Counted from the first letter of the stretch, positions 1 to 7,076 are shown. The stretch is 11,543 nt of DNA from Anaerolineae bacterium (GCA_016928755.1 JAFGKB010000011.1:1-11543), one strand, 5' to 3'. Numbers and translations: made by a program. The notes: generated from the letters alone by a model not told the origin.

Positions 1-1
1 G

Positions 2-373
2 TTATTAGCACAGATTGAAGCGGGGACATTACACCCGATGGAGGCTAAGAAACAATTGGCCTGGGAGATTACGGATATTTTCTATGGTGAGGAAGCCGCG
101 CACGAAGGATCTGCACATTTTGAGCGCGTCCACCAGGAACGCAAGTTGCCGGAAAATATCCCTACGCTGGTTTTAACGGAGCCTAAAGGACTGTTAGATA
201 TTATGGTGGACTCAGAACTAGCCCCTAGTAAGAGTCAGGCACGCCGGCTAGTTCAACAAAAGGGCGTCCGTTTAGATGATGTTATTGTGGATGATATTGG
301 TACTGTGGTTGCGGTACGGGACCAAATTTTACAGGTTGGAAAACGTCGTTTTTTGCATTTGTTACCTGGATAA
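2..373 (+). CDS. tyrS: Tyrosyl-tRNA synthetase, C-terminal part (5' end outside window)
   Basis: Only the last ~123 codons are present; the frame is open from base 2, so the first ATG in it (38) is internal. TyrRS charges tRNA-Tyr with tyrosine in the cytoplasm. The visible part runs from a segment LHPMEAKKQLAWEI, typical of the end of the catalytic/anticodon-recognition region of the longer 'type 2' bacterial TyrRS, through the FERVHQ stretch and a short linker (LPENIPT), to a C-terminal S4-like RNA-binding domain (SKSQARRLVQQKGVRL). It ends with the motif LQVGKRRFLHL, a hallmark of this enzyme. The catalytic HIGH and KMSKS motifs lie upstream of the window. The stop is TAA at 371-373. The gene ends 92 bases before the next one, which has its own promoter, so they are probably separate units. 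Confidence 0.93.
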   Translation, partial: LLAQIEAGTLHPMEAKKQLAWEITDIFYGEEAAHEGSAHFERVHQERKLPENIPTLVLTEPKGLLDIMVDSELAPSKSQARRLVQQKGVRLDDVIVDDIGTVVAVRDQILQVGKRRFLHLLPG

Positions 374-405
374 AGTTTGTCAATTTGCAAAATTTATGTT
401 TTTTA

Positions 406-433
406 TTGACATCCAAACAGCTTATGCTAAACT
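406..433 (+). promoter_or_regulatory. Sigma-70-type promoter for the response regulator
   Basis: A perfect -35 TTGACA (406-411) is followed 16 bases later by TAAACT (428-433), which has an extended -10 TG at 425-426. The predicted start is near 440, giving a leader of about 26 bases that carries AGGAGG at 454-459, six bases before the ATG at 466. A 7-bp inverted repeat, TGTCAAT (378-384) and ATTGACA (405-411), covers the -35 and could be a regulator site. Confidence 0.7.
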
Positions 434-465
434 GATAGTGGAAAGTCAGAACTAGGAGGTATCCT

Positions 466-861
466 ATGCCCGTAGTTGAGGAAAAGAAGCGCGTAGTTGT
501 CTGCATCGAGGATGAGCCTGAAATGATCGACCTCATTAAGTTGATCTTGGGACGCAAGAATTTTACATTGGAGGGCGCTGTAGGTGGGCGAGAGGGTTTG
601 GAGAAGGTACGCGAAATCAAGCCCGACCTTGTGCTCCTGGATTTGATGATGCCCGACATTGATGGCTGGGAAGTTTACCAGAATATGAAGGCCGACGAAG
701 AACTGAGTAAGATCCCCGTGATTGTGGTGACGGCTAAGGCTCAGAGCATTGATAAAGTACTCGGTTTACATATCGCCAAGGTTGATGACTATGTCACAAA
801 ACCTTTTGGCCCCCAAGAGTTGCTTGCCAGCGTCAACAAAGTTCTGGGCATCACAGAATAG
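466..861 (+). CDS. Single-domain response regulator (receiver only)
   Basis: A 131-residue CheY-like receiver with no output domain. The acidic pocket is E15-D16-E17, the phospho-acceptor is D59 in LVLLDLMMPDIDGWE, the switch Thr is T89 (VTAK) and the conserved Lys is K112 (VTKPF). All residues needed for phosphorylation and signalling are present, so it should take phosphate from a histidine kinase and act through protein contacts rather than by binding DNA. The start at 466 is fixed by AGGAGG six bases upstream. There is no histidine kinase, phosphatase or chemotaxis gene in the window, so it is an orphan. The short acidic/basic N-terminal tail (about 8 residues) is not part of the fold. 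Partner and output are unknown. Confidence 0.93.
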   Translation: MPVVEEKKRVVVCIEDEPEMIDLIKLILGRKNFTLEGAVGGREGLEKVREIKPDLVLLDLMMPDIDGWEVYQNMKADEELSKIPVIVVTAKAQSIDKVLGLHIAKVDDYVTKPFGPQELLASVNKVLGITE

Positions 862-876
862 GTGTATCAAGGCAGT

Positions 877-912
877 TCCAGGATTGCTGCCACTCTGAAG
901 TGTGATCTTGGA
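877..912 (+). other. Stem-loop just after the response regulator
   Basis: Arms TCCAGGAT (877-884) and ATCTTGGA (905-912) pair over 8 positions with one G-U. Inside, CACT-type arms 891-894 and 899-902 close a CTGA loop. It lies 15 bases past the stop of the response regulator and has no T-run after it, so it is not a standard terminator. It is the first of three stem-loops in the gap 862-1139. Confidence 0.35.
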
Positions 913-949
913 TTTACGGTACTGGAATGGCCCAGGTTAAAACTGTGCC

Positions 950-967
950 GGTATCTTGGTAGATACC
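950..967 (+). other. Short perfect hairpin in the 862-1139 gap
   Basis: GGTATCT (950-956) and AGATACC (961-967) pair perfectly around a TGGT loop. The sequence after it is only mildly T-rich. It may be part of a structured 3' region or a small RNA, or may be a weak terminator element. Confidence 0.35.
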
Positions 968-991
968 TGCCGGTTGTCTGTCTTTAAGTAT

Positions 992-1037
992 AAACGGCGA
1001 TGAGGTAAGAGTTCTATCTTCCGGTCATCGCCGTTTT
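992..1037 (+). terminator. Probable Rho-independent terminator before the adenosine kinase gene
   Basis: A perfect 12-bp stem, AAACGGCGATGA (992-1003) with TCATCGCCGTTT (1025-1036), ends in TTTT. The 21-base loop can fold further (AAGA 1007-1010 with TCTT 1017-1020). The T-run is short, so termination may be partial. It stands 131 bases after the response regulator and 103 bases before the next gene, so it separates the two units. If transcription started upstream it could also act as an attenuator for the downstream genes. Confidence 0.6.
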
Positions 1038-1075
1038 GCTGGTATTGTTAAAGGATTTCCCTACCACTTAATCGG

Positions 1076-1103
1076 TTGAAGTTGCTCTATCGGGGTCTAT
1101 GAA
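1076..1103 (+). promoter_or_regulatory. Weak candidate promoter for the adenosine kinase unit
   Basis: TTGAAG (1076-1081), 16-base spacer, TATGAA (1098-1103): four of six matches at each box. It would give a leader of about 30 bases with AAGGAGGG at 1127-1134. The perfect TATAAT at 1119-1124 has no -35 at the right distance and lies against the ribosome site, so it was not chosen. Confidence 0.35.
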
Positions 1104-1139
1104 GACTTTTGTAATCTTTATAATACAAGGAGGGAACTT

Positions 1140-1631
1140 ATGAACCTGGAAGTCCAAGGGGTACGTATTGAGAAACCGGAACCGGTTAACTTTATTCTTG
1201 GGCAATCACACTTTATCAAAACGGTCGAAGATTTGCACGAGGCTCTTGTTACTGCGGTACCGGGCATTAAATTCGGCCTGGCTTTCTGTGAAGCTTCAGG
1301 GGAAGCCCTCGTCCGTTGGTCGGGGACAGATGAAGAGATGATCGCCTTGGCGAAGCATAATGCCCTGGCCCTAAGTGCCGGGCATAGTTTTATCATCTTC
1401 CTGGCCAAGGGCTTCTACCCCATCAACGTTTTAAATGCCGTTAAGGCAGTTCCTGAAGTAGTTCATATCTTCTGCGCTACGGCTAACCCTGTTGAAGTGC
1501 TGGTGGCTGAGACCGGGCTAGGACGGGGTATTCTTGGCATTATTGACGGTGTAAAAACCAAGGGGGTAGAAGATGCTGCCGGTATCACCTGGCGCAAGAA
1601 TTTCCTTCGCATGATTGGCTATAAACAGTAA
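1140..1631 (+). CDS. Adenosine-specific kinase family protein (DUF355)
   Basis: A 163-residue protein matching the small family named adenosine-specific kinase (Pfam PF04008), found mainly in archaea, thermophilic bacteria and Chloroflexota. Family signatures visible by eye are FCEASG (49-54), AGHSFII (80-86), PINVLNA (94-100), CATANP (112-117) and the glycine-rich GRGILGIIDG (128-137). The family is a compact alpha/beta protein described as binding adenosine; its physiological role is poorly defined, so 'kinase' should be read as a family name. The length is normal and complete. The start at 1140 is supported by AAGGAGGG at 1127-1134. The next gene begins 18 bases after its stop, so they are probably co-transcribed, and a NUDIX nucleotide hydrolase closes the unit. 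A link to nucleotide clean-up or salvage is an inference from that context. Confidence 0.88.
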   Translation: MNLEVQGVRIEKPEPVNFILGQSHFIKTVEDLHEALVTAVPGIKFGLAFCEASGEALVRWSGTDEEMIALAKHNALALSAGHSFIIFLAKGFYPINVLNAVKAVPEVVHIFCATANPVEVLVAETGLGRGILGIIDGVKTKGVEDAAGITWRKNFLRMIGYKQ

Positions 1632-1649
1632 TTTTATGCGGGGTGCCTG

Positions 1650-2597
1650 TTGAATTGGCTGCGTTATGTGAAGCGGGACCCGGTTCCCTGGTTACTGGAT
1701 CCCGCTAATCCCTCTGCCCGTGCCTTGACCCTCAAATATATCTTCGGGTGGCCTACCGCACGTATAGAGAAAGAACAGCAGTCCATAGTCGAGTGGCCGG
1801 CGGTTCACCAGGTTTTAAAGCAATGTACACCCAACCACCTGTGGGGACGTATTGATAACCCGTATTACGGTGGTGCTGCCGGTACTTTTGGAACCGTCTA
1901 TATGTTAGCCCAACTTGGTGTCCCCCGGACTCCAGAAATTGAGAGTGCCTGCGAGAACTTGCTAGGTCAGGGGCGTAATCTTGAGGGGCGGTTCTCACCA
2001 GAAGGGGAGACATTTACCCCCTGGTTGTGTTATACCGGGATGGCCTTGCGTTCTCTATGGCATTTTGGATATGGGGACGATTTGCGTGCCCAGTCCTCAT
2101 GGCGGGCACTCCTGGAAGCCGTCTTGACCCGCCCTGAGTTGTTGCAATGTCCCCTCGCCGGTGGGGCATGCCGTTCCGGACTTGTGAAGGCCCTGGCGGC
2201 ATTATTGAGTATGCCGGTTGCGCAGCGCACCGCCCCAGAAAATAAAGCTATTGATTCGTTAGCGGATAACCTGATGAATCAACTCTACGACTTTAAGGGC
2301 CGGGATGCAGCCTGGCTATGGCCTACTTTCCCCCGCTACTATGATACCGATTTACTAGAGATGTGTTATTGGTTGGCCCAGACCTCTTACCGAAAATTCG
2401 CGCGGTATCGTGAGTTTTTACAAGATTTGTTAAACCTGCAGAATGCAGAAGGCCGCTGGATTAAGCGACAGATGGGAACAATGCCGGCCGCGGAACGGAT
2501 CCATCACCCTAGCCGCTGGTTGACATTCGAGGCGGTCTATACATTGATGCTCACTTATGGAGGCAATACTTATGCAGCCGGACGACCAGAGAGTTGA
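1650..2597 (+). CDS. Alpha/alpha-toroid protein (prenyltransferase/terpenoid-cyclase-like fold), unknown role
   Basis: A 315-residue soluble, Trp- and Tyr-rich helical protein. It opens with VPWLLDPANPSARALTLKYI (12-31), followed by repeated helix pairs with aromatic and glycine positions (around 73-90 GGAAGTFGTVYMLAQLG; 124-140 PWLCYTGMALRSLWHFG; 171-186; 222-244; 258-271 with LQNAEGRW; 289-303 RWLTFEAVYTLMLTY). This pattern fits the alpha/alpha-barrel of squalene-cyclase and protein-prenyltransferase relatives. Proteins of this look are often given unrelated names in databases. No DxDD or QW-box catalytic signature of true terpene cyclases is visible, and no membrane segment. Three Cys (126, 167, 174) are present, with no obvious metal motif. 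The start is a TTG at 1650 with a weak GGGGTG (1640-1645) before it; no in-frame ATG or GTG lies between the upstream stop and this codon. Its 3' end overlaps the NUDIX gene by 26 bases. Confidence 0.6.
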   Translation: MNWLRYVKRDPVPWLLDPANPSARALTLKYIFGWPTARIEKEQQSIVEWPAVHQVLKQCTPNHLWGRIDNPYYGGAAGTFGTVYMLAQLGVPRTPEIESACENLLGQGRNLEGRFSPEGETFTPWLCYTGMALRSLWHFGYGDDLRAQSSWRALLEAVLTRPELLQCPLAGGACRSGLVKALAALLSMPVAQRTAPENKAIDSLADNLMNQLYDFKGRDAAWLWPTFPRYYDTDLLEMCYWLAQTSYRKFARYREFLQDLLNLQNAEGRWIKRQMGTMPAAERIHHPSRWLTFEAVYTLMLTYGGNTYAAGRPES

Positions 2598-3066
2598 AAA
2601 AACCGATTATACAGTTATCCCCCGTGTGATGACTTTTCTAAAGTGGGATAACCGGTTGCTTTTATTGCAGGGGTCACCGGATAAGAAGCGTTGGCCGGGC
2701 ATGTATAACGGCCCTGGAGGACATGTAGAACCCGGTGAAACACCCTATCAAGCTGTGGTACGCGAACTCCAAGAGGAGACCGGGCTAGTTGTACCGGAGT
2801 TGGTTTTGCGGGGCGTTGTCCACATCACTATGCCGCAGCCGCCGGGCGTTATGTTGTTTGTCTTTACCGGGGAAGTTACCTTTGATCCTGGTGAACTCAG
2901 GGACTCTGTGGAAGGGCTGCCTGTTTGGGTTCCCCTGGATGAGTTAGATACATTGCCTTTAGTGGACGATCTCTATGTATTGTTGCCCCGGATTTTGGAA
3001 GCTCCCGGTATTGTCTCCGCCCGGTATATCTTGACCGGCAATGGCTTGCAGATTGAATTTGACTAA
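2572..3066 (+). CDS. NUDIX hydrolase (MutT-like)
   Basis: A 164-residue NUDIX protein. The NUDIX box is perfect at residues 50-72: G50, five residues, E56, seven residues, R64-E65-L66, E68-E69, G71-L72. The preceding region (VMTFLKWDNRLLLLQGSPDKKRWPGMYNGPGGH) is like 8-oxo-dGTP diphosphatases and related nucleoside triphosphate pyrophosphatases, so it probably splits a nucleoside diphosphate linked to another moiety, using Mg2+ held by the Glu cluster. The exact substrate cannot be read. The upstream ATG at 2557 is in frame but has no ribosome site. GGAGG at 2559-2563 sits eight bases before the ATG at 2572, which decides the start. The 26-base overlap with the toroid gene implies translational coupling. 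It is the last gene of the plus-strand unit that starts with the adenosine kinase homologue. Confidence 0.88.
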   Translation: MQPDDQRVEKTDYTVIPRVMTFLKWDNRLLLLQGSPDKKRWPGMYNGPGGHVEPGETPYQAVVRELQEETGLVVPELVLRGVVHITMPQPPGVMLFVFTGEVTFDPGELRDSVEGLPVWVPLDELDTLPLVDDLYVLLPRILEAPGIVSARYILTGNGLQIEFD

Positions 3067-3098
3067 GGTGCATTGCACTTTCTGAAGTGCATTGCACC
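3067..3098. terminator. Hairpin between converging genes
   Basis: Arms 3067-3080 and 3085-3098 pair over 14 positions with one T-T mismatch (3073/3092) around a TCTG loop. The stem begins directly after the NUDIX stop. No T-run follows on either strand, so it is not a textbook terminator, but its place between two converging units suggests it ends or stabilises both transcripts. Because each arm is itself nearly palindromic, TGCATTGCAC appears as a direct repeat (3069-3078, 3088-3097). Confidence 0.55.
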
Positions 3099-3141
3099 TG
3101 TATATCAATTCATCCAAAACCCGTTCCTTGGTTAACTGACC

Positions 3142-5718
3142 TTAACCCCTTCGCAATGTGAGCGCATGGGCCTCCTCCTCTGCCAAAGTCCGCAGCGCAA
3201 TAGGAAACTGCCCATGTAGCGGTGACAGCCGCGCACCCAGGCGTATGCTTGTGCTCAATGGCCATGCCAGTAGGTATCCCAACCGGCTGATATTAACAGC
3301 CCGGTAAAATTCGGCTATCCCGCCGTTATCCCATCCCCCTAGCAACCCGGTCAAGAAGCCATAGATGGGTAGTGTGACCAGCAACCCGATCCCTACCAGT
3401 AACAAACTGGCAGTAGGGGTGGGCGTCCACCATAAGTCACCGGCAACGCGCAATAACTCGTACACAATAAAAGCCGCGCCTCCCGGGGCAACCACGGTTT
3501 GCCAGATATTAAACCGGGGCAAGAAAGCCAGGCGGCTGGTCATAATCCAGGTCATCAGGGTACGCACTATGACAGCAATAATATAGGCCCCTAGGAGTCC
3601 CCAGACTTGCCAGCGGGTGACCAGGAGATAGATTAAGCCGATGCGGAGTCCTTGTTCTCCAATCGCCAACCACGAGGTTGTACCGGGCCGCCCAAGTGCC
3701 TGGAGTGTGGTATCAGCCAGCTTTACCGGCCATTGTAACGCCGCCCATATTAGCAAGGGTATGATAAACTCGGCCACTTGGGCATAGCCGCCGCCTAGCG
3801 CGCCGATAATCAACCGCTCGCTGGTGCTCCCCAATACGGCCAGGATAAATAGATTGAACCACATACCATATCGTAAGCCCTGATTCACATAGTAACGTGT
3901 CAGGGTAGGGTAACCGCGACTATTGGATTCGGCAATGGCCGGCAGGAGACCGTTAAACAACCCCGATGCCAGTACATTGAAGAAGGCAATGAATATATAG
4001 GCCCATTCCCAACTGACTGTAACTTCCAGGTAATTGTCCATAATCTGTGGCAGCAGGTTGGCCTCAATGAGCAATCCCAGGGGTGTTGCCAAGGTATTAA
4101 ACATAACCCGTCCGCCAAAACTGAGCATACGTTTGATGACCGTTGTATCAAATGCCGGCAGGAAGAGCGGACGCAGAGCCAATCCTTTGCGTTTGTAGAA
4201 GAATAGCCCGATAAAAAATACGGAAAATTTCGCCATATATAGCCCTAGCGCAAATCCGAATATACTGCCGGTTGTTGCGCCGATATCAAGATGGGTACTG
4301 CCCCATTGCCGGAGGATGGGGACAAGGAGAATTTGCAGTATGGGAAGGGCAATTGTCGCTACCAGGGCCAGTGTTTGCTCATAGTCAAAGCGCTGTAAGG
4401 CTCTGAAGAATAATACAAAGACCTGTAAAAAACCGGGAAATTGAAGCGCCGCGTGGATAATGAAGTAAAACGAAAGATGTGCCAATGCGGTATTGGGAAA
4501 TATAAAGATGGAGAGGAAAATAACACTACTGACCTGCAAACTGCCACTGATGAGTTGCCACCAGATATAAAATTGGAAGTAGCTAAAACTTTCCTGGAGG
4601 TTGCGGGTACGTTGGATGGCGAAGAATCGCACTGCAGCGATTCCCATTCCCAAATCCAGAAATATCCAGGCAATTTCCAGCCACTGGGTCACCATTTCCC
4701 AGTCATTACTGACCTGGGGCCAGGGGAGTAAGTCGTTAGGGACAATGTATAAGCGATAGCTTAATAAGGGGATGAATAGAAAGATTTGGATGGTGATAAG
4801 GTAGAGTAAACTGGCCAGGGGTCTGTGGAACCCCACATGTTCCCAGAGATTGGCGGGTAATTCACCGGCAGGTAATGCGTCAATTGGGAGGCGGTGGAGT
4901 TGCCCCGGATTGAGGAACAGATAGCGCCGGGCAACGAAAAATAAAGTTATAATCAGTAGAATAATCCCCATGCCAGCGGTAATAAGTGTTATGCGCGCTA
5001 AACCGTGAGGGACTGGGGATAGCGGGTATTCGGCAAAGGTGAGGACACGGCTGGTGTTACCGGCTTCCGCGATAAGCCGGTAGATTAAGTATTGGAAATA
5101 GGGCCAGTTTAACCAGGTCTCATTGCGCACATTTCGGAACCACGGGCCGACAATAAACACCTGTTTACTATTGCGCCCGCGTAACCGCTGGATAATTGGC
5201 GCTCCTGATTCTGTGACTACGATGGGGACTAATAGGTTGGGGTTCGAGATGACCGTCCGGGCGTAAATCTCCGGTGCCGAGTCCCAAGCAATCGCGTCTT
5301 GCATCGGATCTGCTTCGCCCCCACTGGTTACGGTGTTAGGACTTTCGGAGCGACTGATACCGAACATCCCCACACCAAAAAGCAGGCGCAGGTCATTCAG
5401 ATCTTGTGGGAATAGTTGCCCGCAAAATAGGACTAACCCCACGTCTTCTTGGCGGATTTGGTCGCCAAAATTCCGCAGTGTCTCTGGAGTGAGGGAAATA
5501 TCGTTGATGATATAGACATCGGCAAGCTCTGCGCGGTCTACACGCACGATATAGGGCTCTGCTAAAGCAATGGCCTGGGCGATGTCATCCTCCGGTCCTA
5601 TATAATAGACCCCCACCGCATTGGAGGGGGCCTGGGCCAGAGTTACTGCTCCATAACTAAATGCAGCTAACAGTATAGGTATAAGACACCATAACCATGC
5701 TTTCTTTACGCTGCTCAT
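3142..5718 (-). CDS. Membrane protein: extracytoplasmic Rossmann-like domain fused to MOP-type flippase
   Basis: An 858-residue protein in two parts. Residues 1-30 are a signal peptide (hydrophobic 8-28, ending AQA). Residues 34-235 form a soluble domain outside the membrane with alternating hydrophobic strands (VGVYYIG, ADVYIIND, VGLVLFCG, KQVFIVGPW), resembling a glutamine-amidotransferase/ThuA-like Rossmann fold; C99 in LFCGQ sits where a nucleophile could be, but no full triad is clear. A membrane segment follows at 245-263. From about 300 to 795 there are some 12-14 further segments with short basic loops and RVMFNTLATPLGLLIEANLL (537-556), the layout of multidrug/oligosaccharidyl-lipid/polysaccharide (MOP) exporters such as Wzx or MurJ relatives. 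The tail (796-858) is cytoplasmic. It probably moves a lipid-linked glycan or similar envelope precursor; the substrate is unknown. Its ATG overlaps the scpB stop in an ATGA, so translation is coupled. Confidence 0.72.
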   Translation of the reverse strand: MSSVKKAWLWCLIPILLAAFSYGAVTLAQAPSNAVGVYYIGPEDDIAQAIALAEPYIVRVDRAELADVYIINDISLTPETLRNFGDQIRQEDVGLVLFCGQLFPQDLNDLRLLFGVGMFGISRSESPNTVTSGGEADPMQDAIAWDSAPEIYARTVISNPNLLVPIVVTESGAPIIQRLRGRNSKQVFIVGPWFRNVRNETWLNWPYFQYLIYRLIAEAGNTSRVLTFAEYPLSPVPHGLARITLITAGMGIILLIITLFFVARRYLFLNPGQLHRLPIDALPAGELPANLWEHVGFHRPLASLLYLITIQIFLFIPLLSYRLYIVPNDLLPWPQVSNDWEMVTQWLEIAWIFLDLGMGIAAVRFFAIQRTRNLQESFSYFQFYIWWQLISGSLQVSSVIFLSIFIFPNTALAHLSFYFIIHAALQFPGFLQVFVLFFRALQRFDYEQTLALVATIALPILQILLVPILRQWGSTHLDIGATTGSIFGFALGLYMAKFSVFFIGLFFYKRKGLALRPLFLPAFDTTVIKRMLSFGGRVMFNTLATPLGLLIEANLLPQIMDNYLEVTVSWEWAYIFIAFFNVLASGLFNGLLPAIAESNSRGYPTLTRYYVNQGLRYGMWFNLFILAVLGSTSERLIIGALGGGYAQVAEFIIPLLIWAALQWPVKLADTTLQALGRPGTTSWLAIGEQGLRIGLIYLLVTRWQVWGLLGAYIIAVIVRTLMTWIMTSRLAFLPRFNIWQTVVAPGGAAFIVYELLRVAGDLWWTPTPTASLLLVGIGLLVTLPIYGFLTGLLGGWDNGGIAEFYRAVNISRLGYLLAWPLSTSIRLGARLSPLHGQFPIALRTLAEEEAHALTLRRG

Positions 5719-6293
5719 TCCTTATCAGTTTTGTTGTCCGGTGATTCCAGGGGGGGCATATCCTCAACTTTTTCTAATCCGAATTGTTGTAAGAACTCAA
5801 ATGTGGTACCGTAAAGGATAGGGCGACCTACACTATCGGCGCGTCCAACTTCTTCAACCAAACCGGCAGAGACTAACTTCCGCAATGTGTTATCTGAACT
5901 CACGCCACGGATAGCCTCAATCTGCGGGCGGGTGATGGGTTGCGCATAGGCCACGATGGCCAAGGTCTCCAGCGCTGCTTGGGAGAGCCTTAAGGTCACT
6001 TCTAGGTCAAGGAGCTGCTCCACATAAGGGGCTACTCCCGGTGCTGTTACCAATTGCAACCCGCCCCCCCGTTTGTGCCGTTGCAACCGTAAGCCGCCGG
6101 TTGCTAGACGAGTCTCTAAACGCGCGAGTACAGCTTGAGCTTTTTCCTGCGAGATCCCGGTTGTCTCGGCCAGCGACTCCAAGGAGACCGGCTGAGGGGA
6201 TGCAAATATCAAAGCCTCGAAAATGGCCTCATAGGTGATATCCGCAGTTTGTGGTTGCTCAAGTGTACTCTCGGTACCGGAATCACTACTCAC
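5715..6293 (-). CDS. scpB: Segregation and condensation protein B
   Basis: A 192-residue ScpB, the kleisin-associated winged-helix subunit of the SMC-ScpAB condensin that compacts and separates chromosomes in the cytoplasm. The first winged helix spans about 20-95 (YEAIFEALIFASPQPVSLESL). The second, 100-172, carries the family signature LSQAALETLAIVAYAQPITRPQIEAIRG, then GRPILYGTTFEFLQQFGL. Length and motifs are complete. The start is GTG at 6293 (minus strand), with AGAGGAG about ten bases upstream inside the end of the amaP-like gene, which it overlaps by 8 bases. Its stop overlaps the flippase start by 4 bases. In most bacteria scpA lies directly upstream; here that place is taken by an Asp23-type membrane protein, and no scpA is in the window. 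Confidence 0.95.
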   Translation of the reverse strand: MSSDSGTESTLEQPQTADITYEAIFEALIFASPQPVSLESLAETTGISQEKAQAVLARLETRLATGGLRLQRHKRGGGLQLVTAPGVAPYVEQLLDLEVTLRLSQAALETLAIVAYAQPITRPQIEAIRGVSSDNTLRKLVSAGLVEEVGRADSVGRPILYGTTFEFLQQFGLEKVEDMPPLESPDNKTDKE

Positions 6294-6999
6294 CGAAAGT
6301 GGACTCCTCTGACCGGGATTCTATACTGCTATTAACCCAACTGGAAGGCCGCTCACTGCCGGGTAGCGGTGGAACTTTTGGCTCCGGTTCCCGGTCCTCC
6401 ACTTTCGCTTTTTCTAATTCTTTTTGTGGTGGCTGGCTAGGTTTTGCTTTGCGCCGGCCTGAAGGTGCCGCTACTTTGATGCGTATCTGTGGCTCTTTTG
6501 CGATGCGCAAACCCAATTCAGAGGTCAGTACCTTTTGTACCGTCTCAACCAGTTGTGATGCCATCTCCGGCACATTCCCGTCTGGGGATACGGTAACTTC
6601 GACAATGGCCTCGACCATATCCTTCTTGGCCGTAACCTCCGGCTTTACCTTTACCACACCAGGTAGTGGGTCAAGAGCATAAATTAACTGTTGCACAATG
6701 CTCTCACTGCTGATGGTGGCCATTCCGCCACTGACCTGCTGGACGTGAATGAAGCGTTTGCGTTTAGGGCGCAATTCTAAAACGAGCAGGAAGATACCTA
6801 GTAAGTCAAAGAGCAGGACCGCTAAAACCCCTCCTCCCAGGCGTATGGCCGGTTGTAGCTGGTTCAAAGCAGCGCCCCAGGCTACTAATTGATTGCCCAT
6901 GTTAGTTAGCACAACATGGGGTGTGATAGCTGTAAAGGTTACACCGGCCATAAGTAATAACACAAGGATTACAACGACGACTCGGTTAAAAATATTCAT
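6286..6999 (-). CDS. AmaP-like membrane-anchored Asp23-family protein
   Basis: A 237-residue protein with two N-terminal membrane helices (about 7-28 and 54-75), a basic stretch RPKRKRF (78-83), then an Asp23/DUF322 domain at about 84-177 (SSESIVQQLIYALDPLPGVVKVKP, then AIVEVTVSPDGNVPEMASQLVETVQKVL). It ends in a charged, Pro-rich tail (178-237) that looks disordered. The layout matches AmaP, which in Gram-positive bacteria anchors Asp23 proteins to the inner face of the membrane and is linked to envelope stress. The start chosen is ATG at 6999, because GGAGGG lies at 7005-7010; the in-frame ATG at 7053 would add 18 non-hydrophobic residues and has no good ribosome site. It overlaps scpB by 8 bases. 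No other Asp23-type gene is in the window. Confidence 0.78.
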   Translation of the reverse strand: MNIFNRVVVVILVLLLMAGVTFTAITPHVVLTNMGNQLVAWGAALNQLQPAIRLGGGVLAVLLFDLLGIFLLVLELRPKRKRFIHVQQVSGGMATISSESIVQQLIYALDPLPGVVKVKPEVTAKKDMVEAIVEVTVSPDGNVPEMASQLVETVQKVLTSELGLRIAKEPQIRIKVAAPSGRRKAKPSQPPQKELEKAKVEDREPEPKVPPLPGSERPSSWVNSSIESRSEESTFGE

Positions 7000-7029
7000 A
7001 TTTTCCCTCCATTTGATGGTACTCAGGTA

Positions 7030-7076
7030 GTTCCAGGATTTAAAATATCCCAAATCCCGAGAATTCTTTCTGGAAC
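7030..7076 (-). promoter_or_regulatory. Nested inverted repeats in the leader before the amaP-like gene
   Basis: In the 96-base gap between ubiD and amaP, GTTCCAG (7030-7036) pairs with CTGGAAC (7070-7076). Just inside, GGATTT (7036-7041) pairs with AAATCC (7052-7057), and the palindrome AGAATTCT lies at 7060-7067. This could be an RNA fold controlling readthrough from ubiD or translation of amaP, or a DNA operator. No clear promoter boxes were found here. Confidence 0.3.

Noticed and set aside
1119..1124. Perfect TATAAT before the adenosine kinase gene
   Set aside because: No -35 box at 15-19 bases, and it would start RNA inside the ribosome site at 1127-1134.
2557..2571. Upstream ATG for the NUDIX gene
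   Set aside because: No ribosome site before it; the GGAGG that overlaps this ATG serves the ATG at 2572.
3069..3097. Direct repeat TGCATTGCAC as a possible repeat array or attachment site
   Set aside because: Only two copies, fully explained by the near-palindromic arms of one hairpin between converging genes.
4441..4731. Plus-strand open frame inside the flippase gene
   Set aside because: Antisense to membrane-segment codons, with no ribosome site or family features.
6251..6682. Plus-strand open frame of 143 codons opposite amaP
   Set aside because: Low-complexity Ser/Thr/Gly/Phe-rich translation with no ribosome site, antisense to a well-supported gene.
7000..7053. Longer N-terminus for the AmaP-like protein from ATG 7053
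   Set aside because: It would translate through the strong GGAGGG site and the inverted repeats, and adds residues unlike a membrane protein start.
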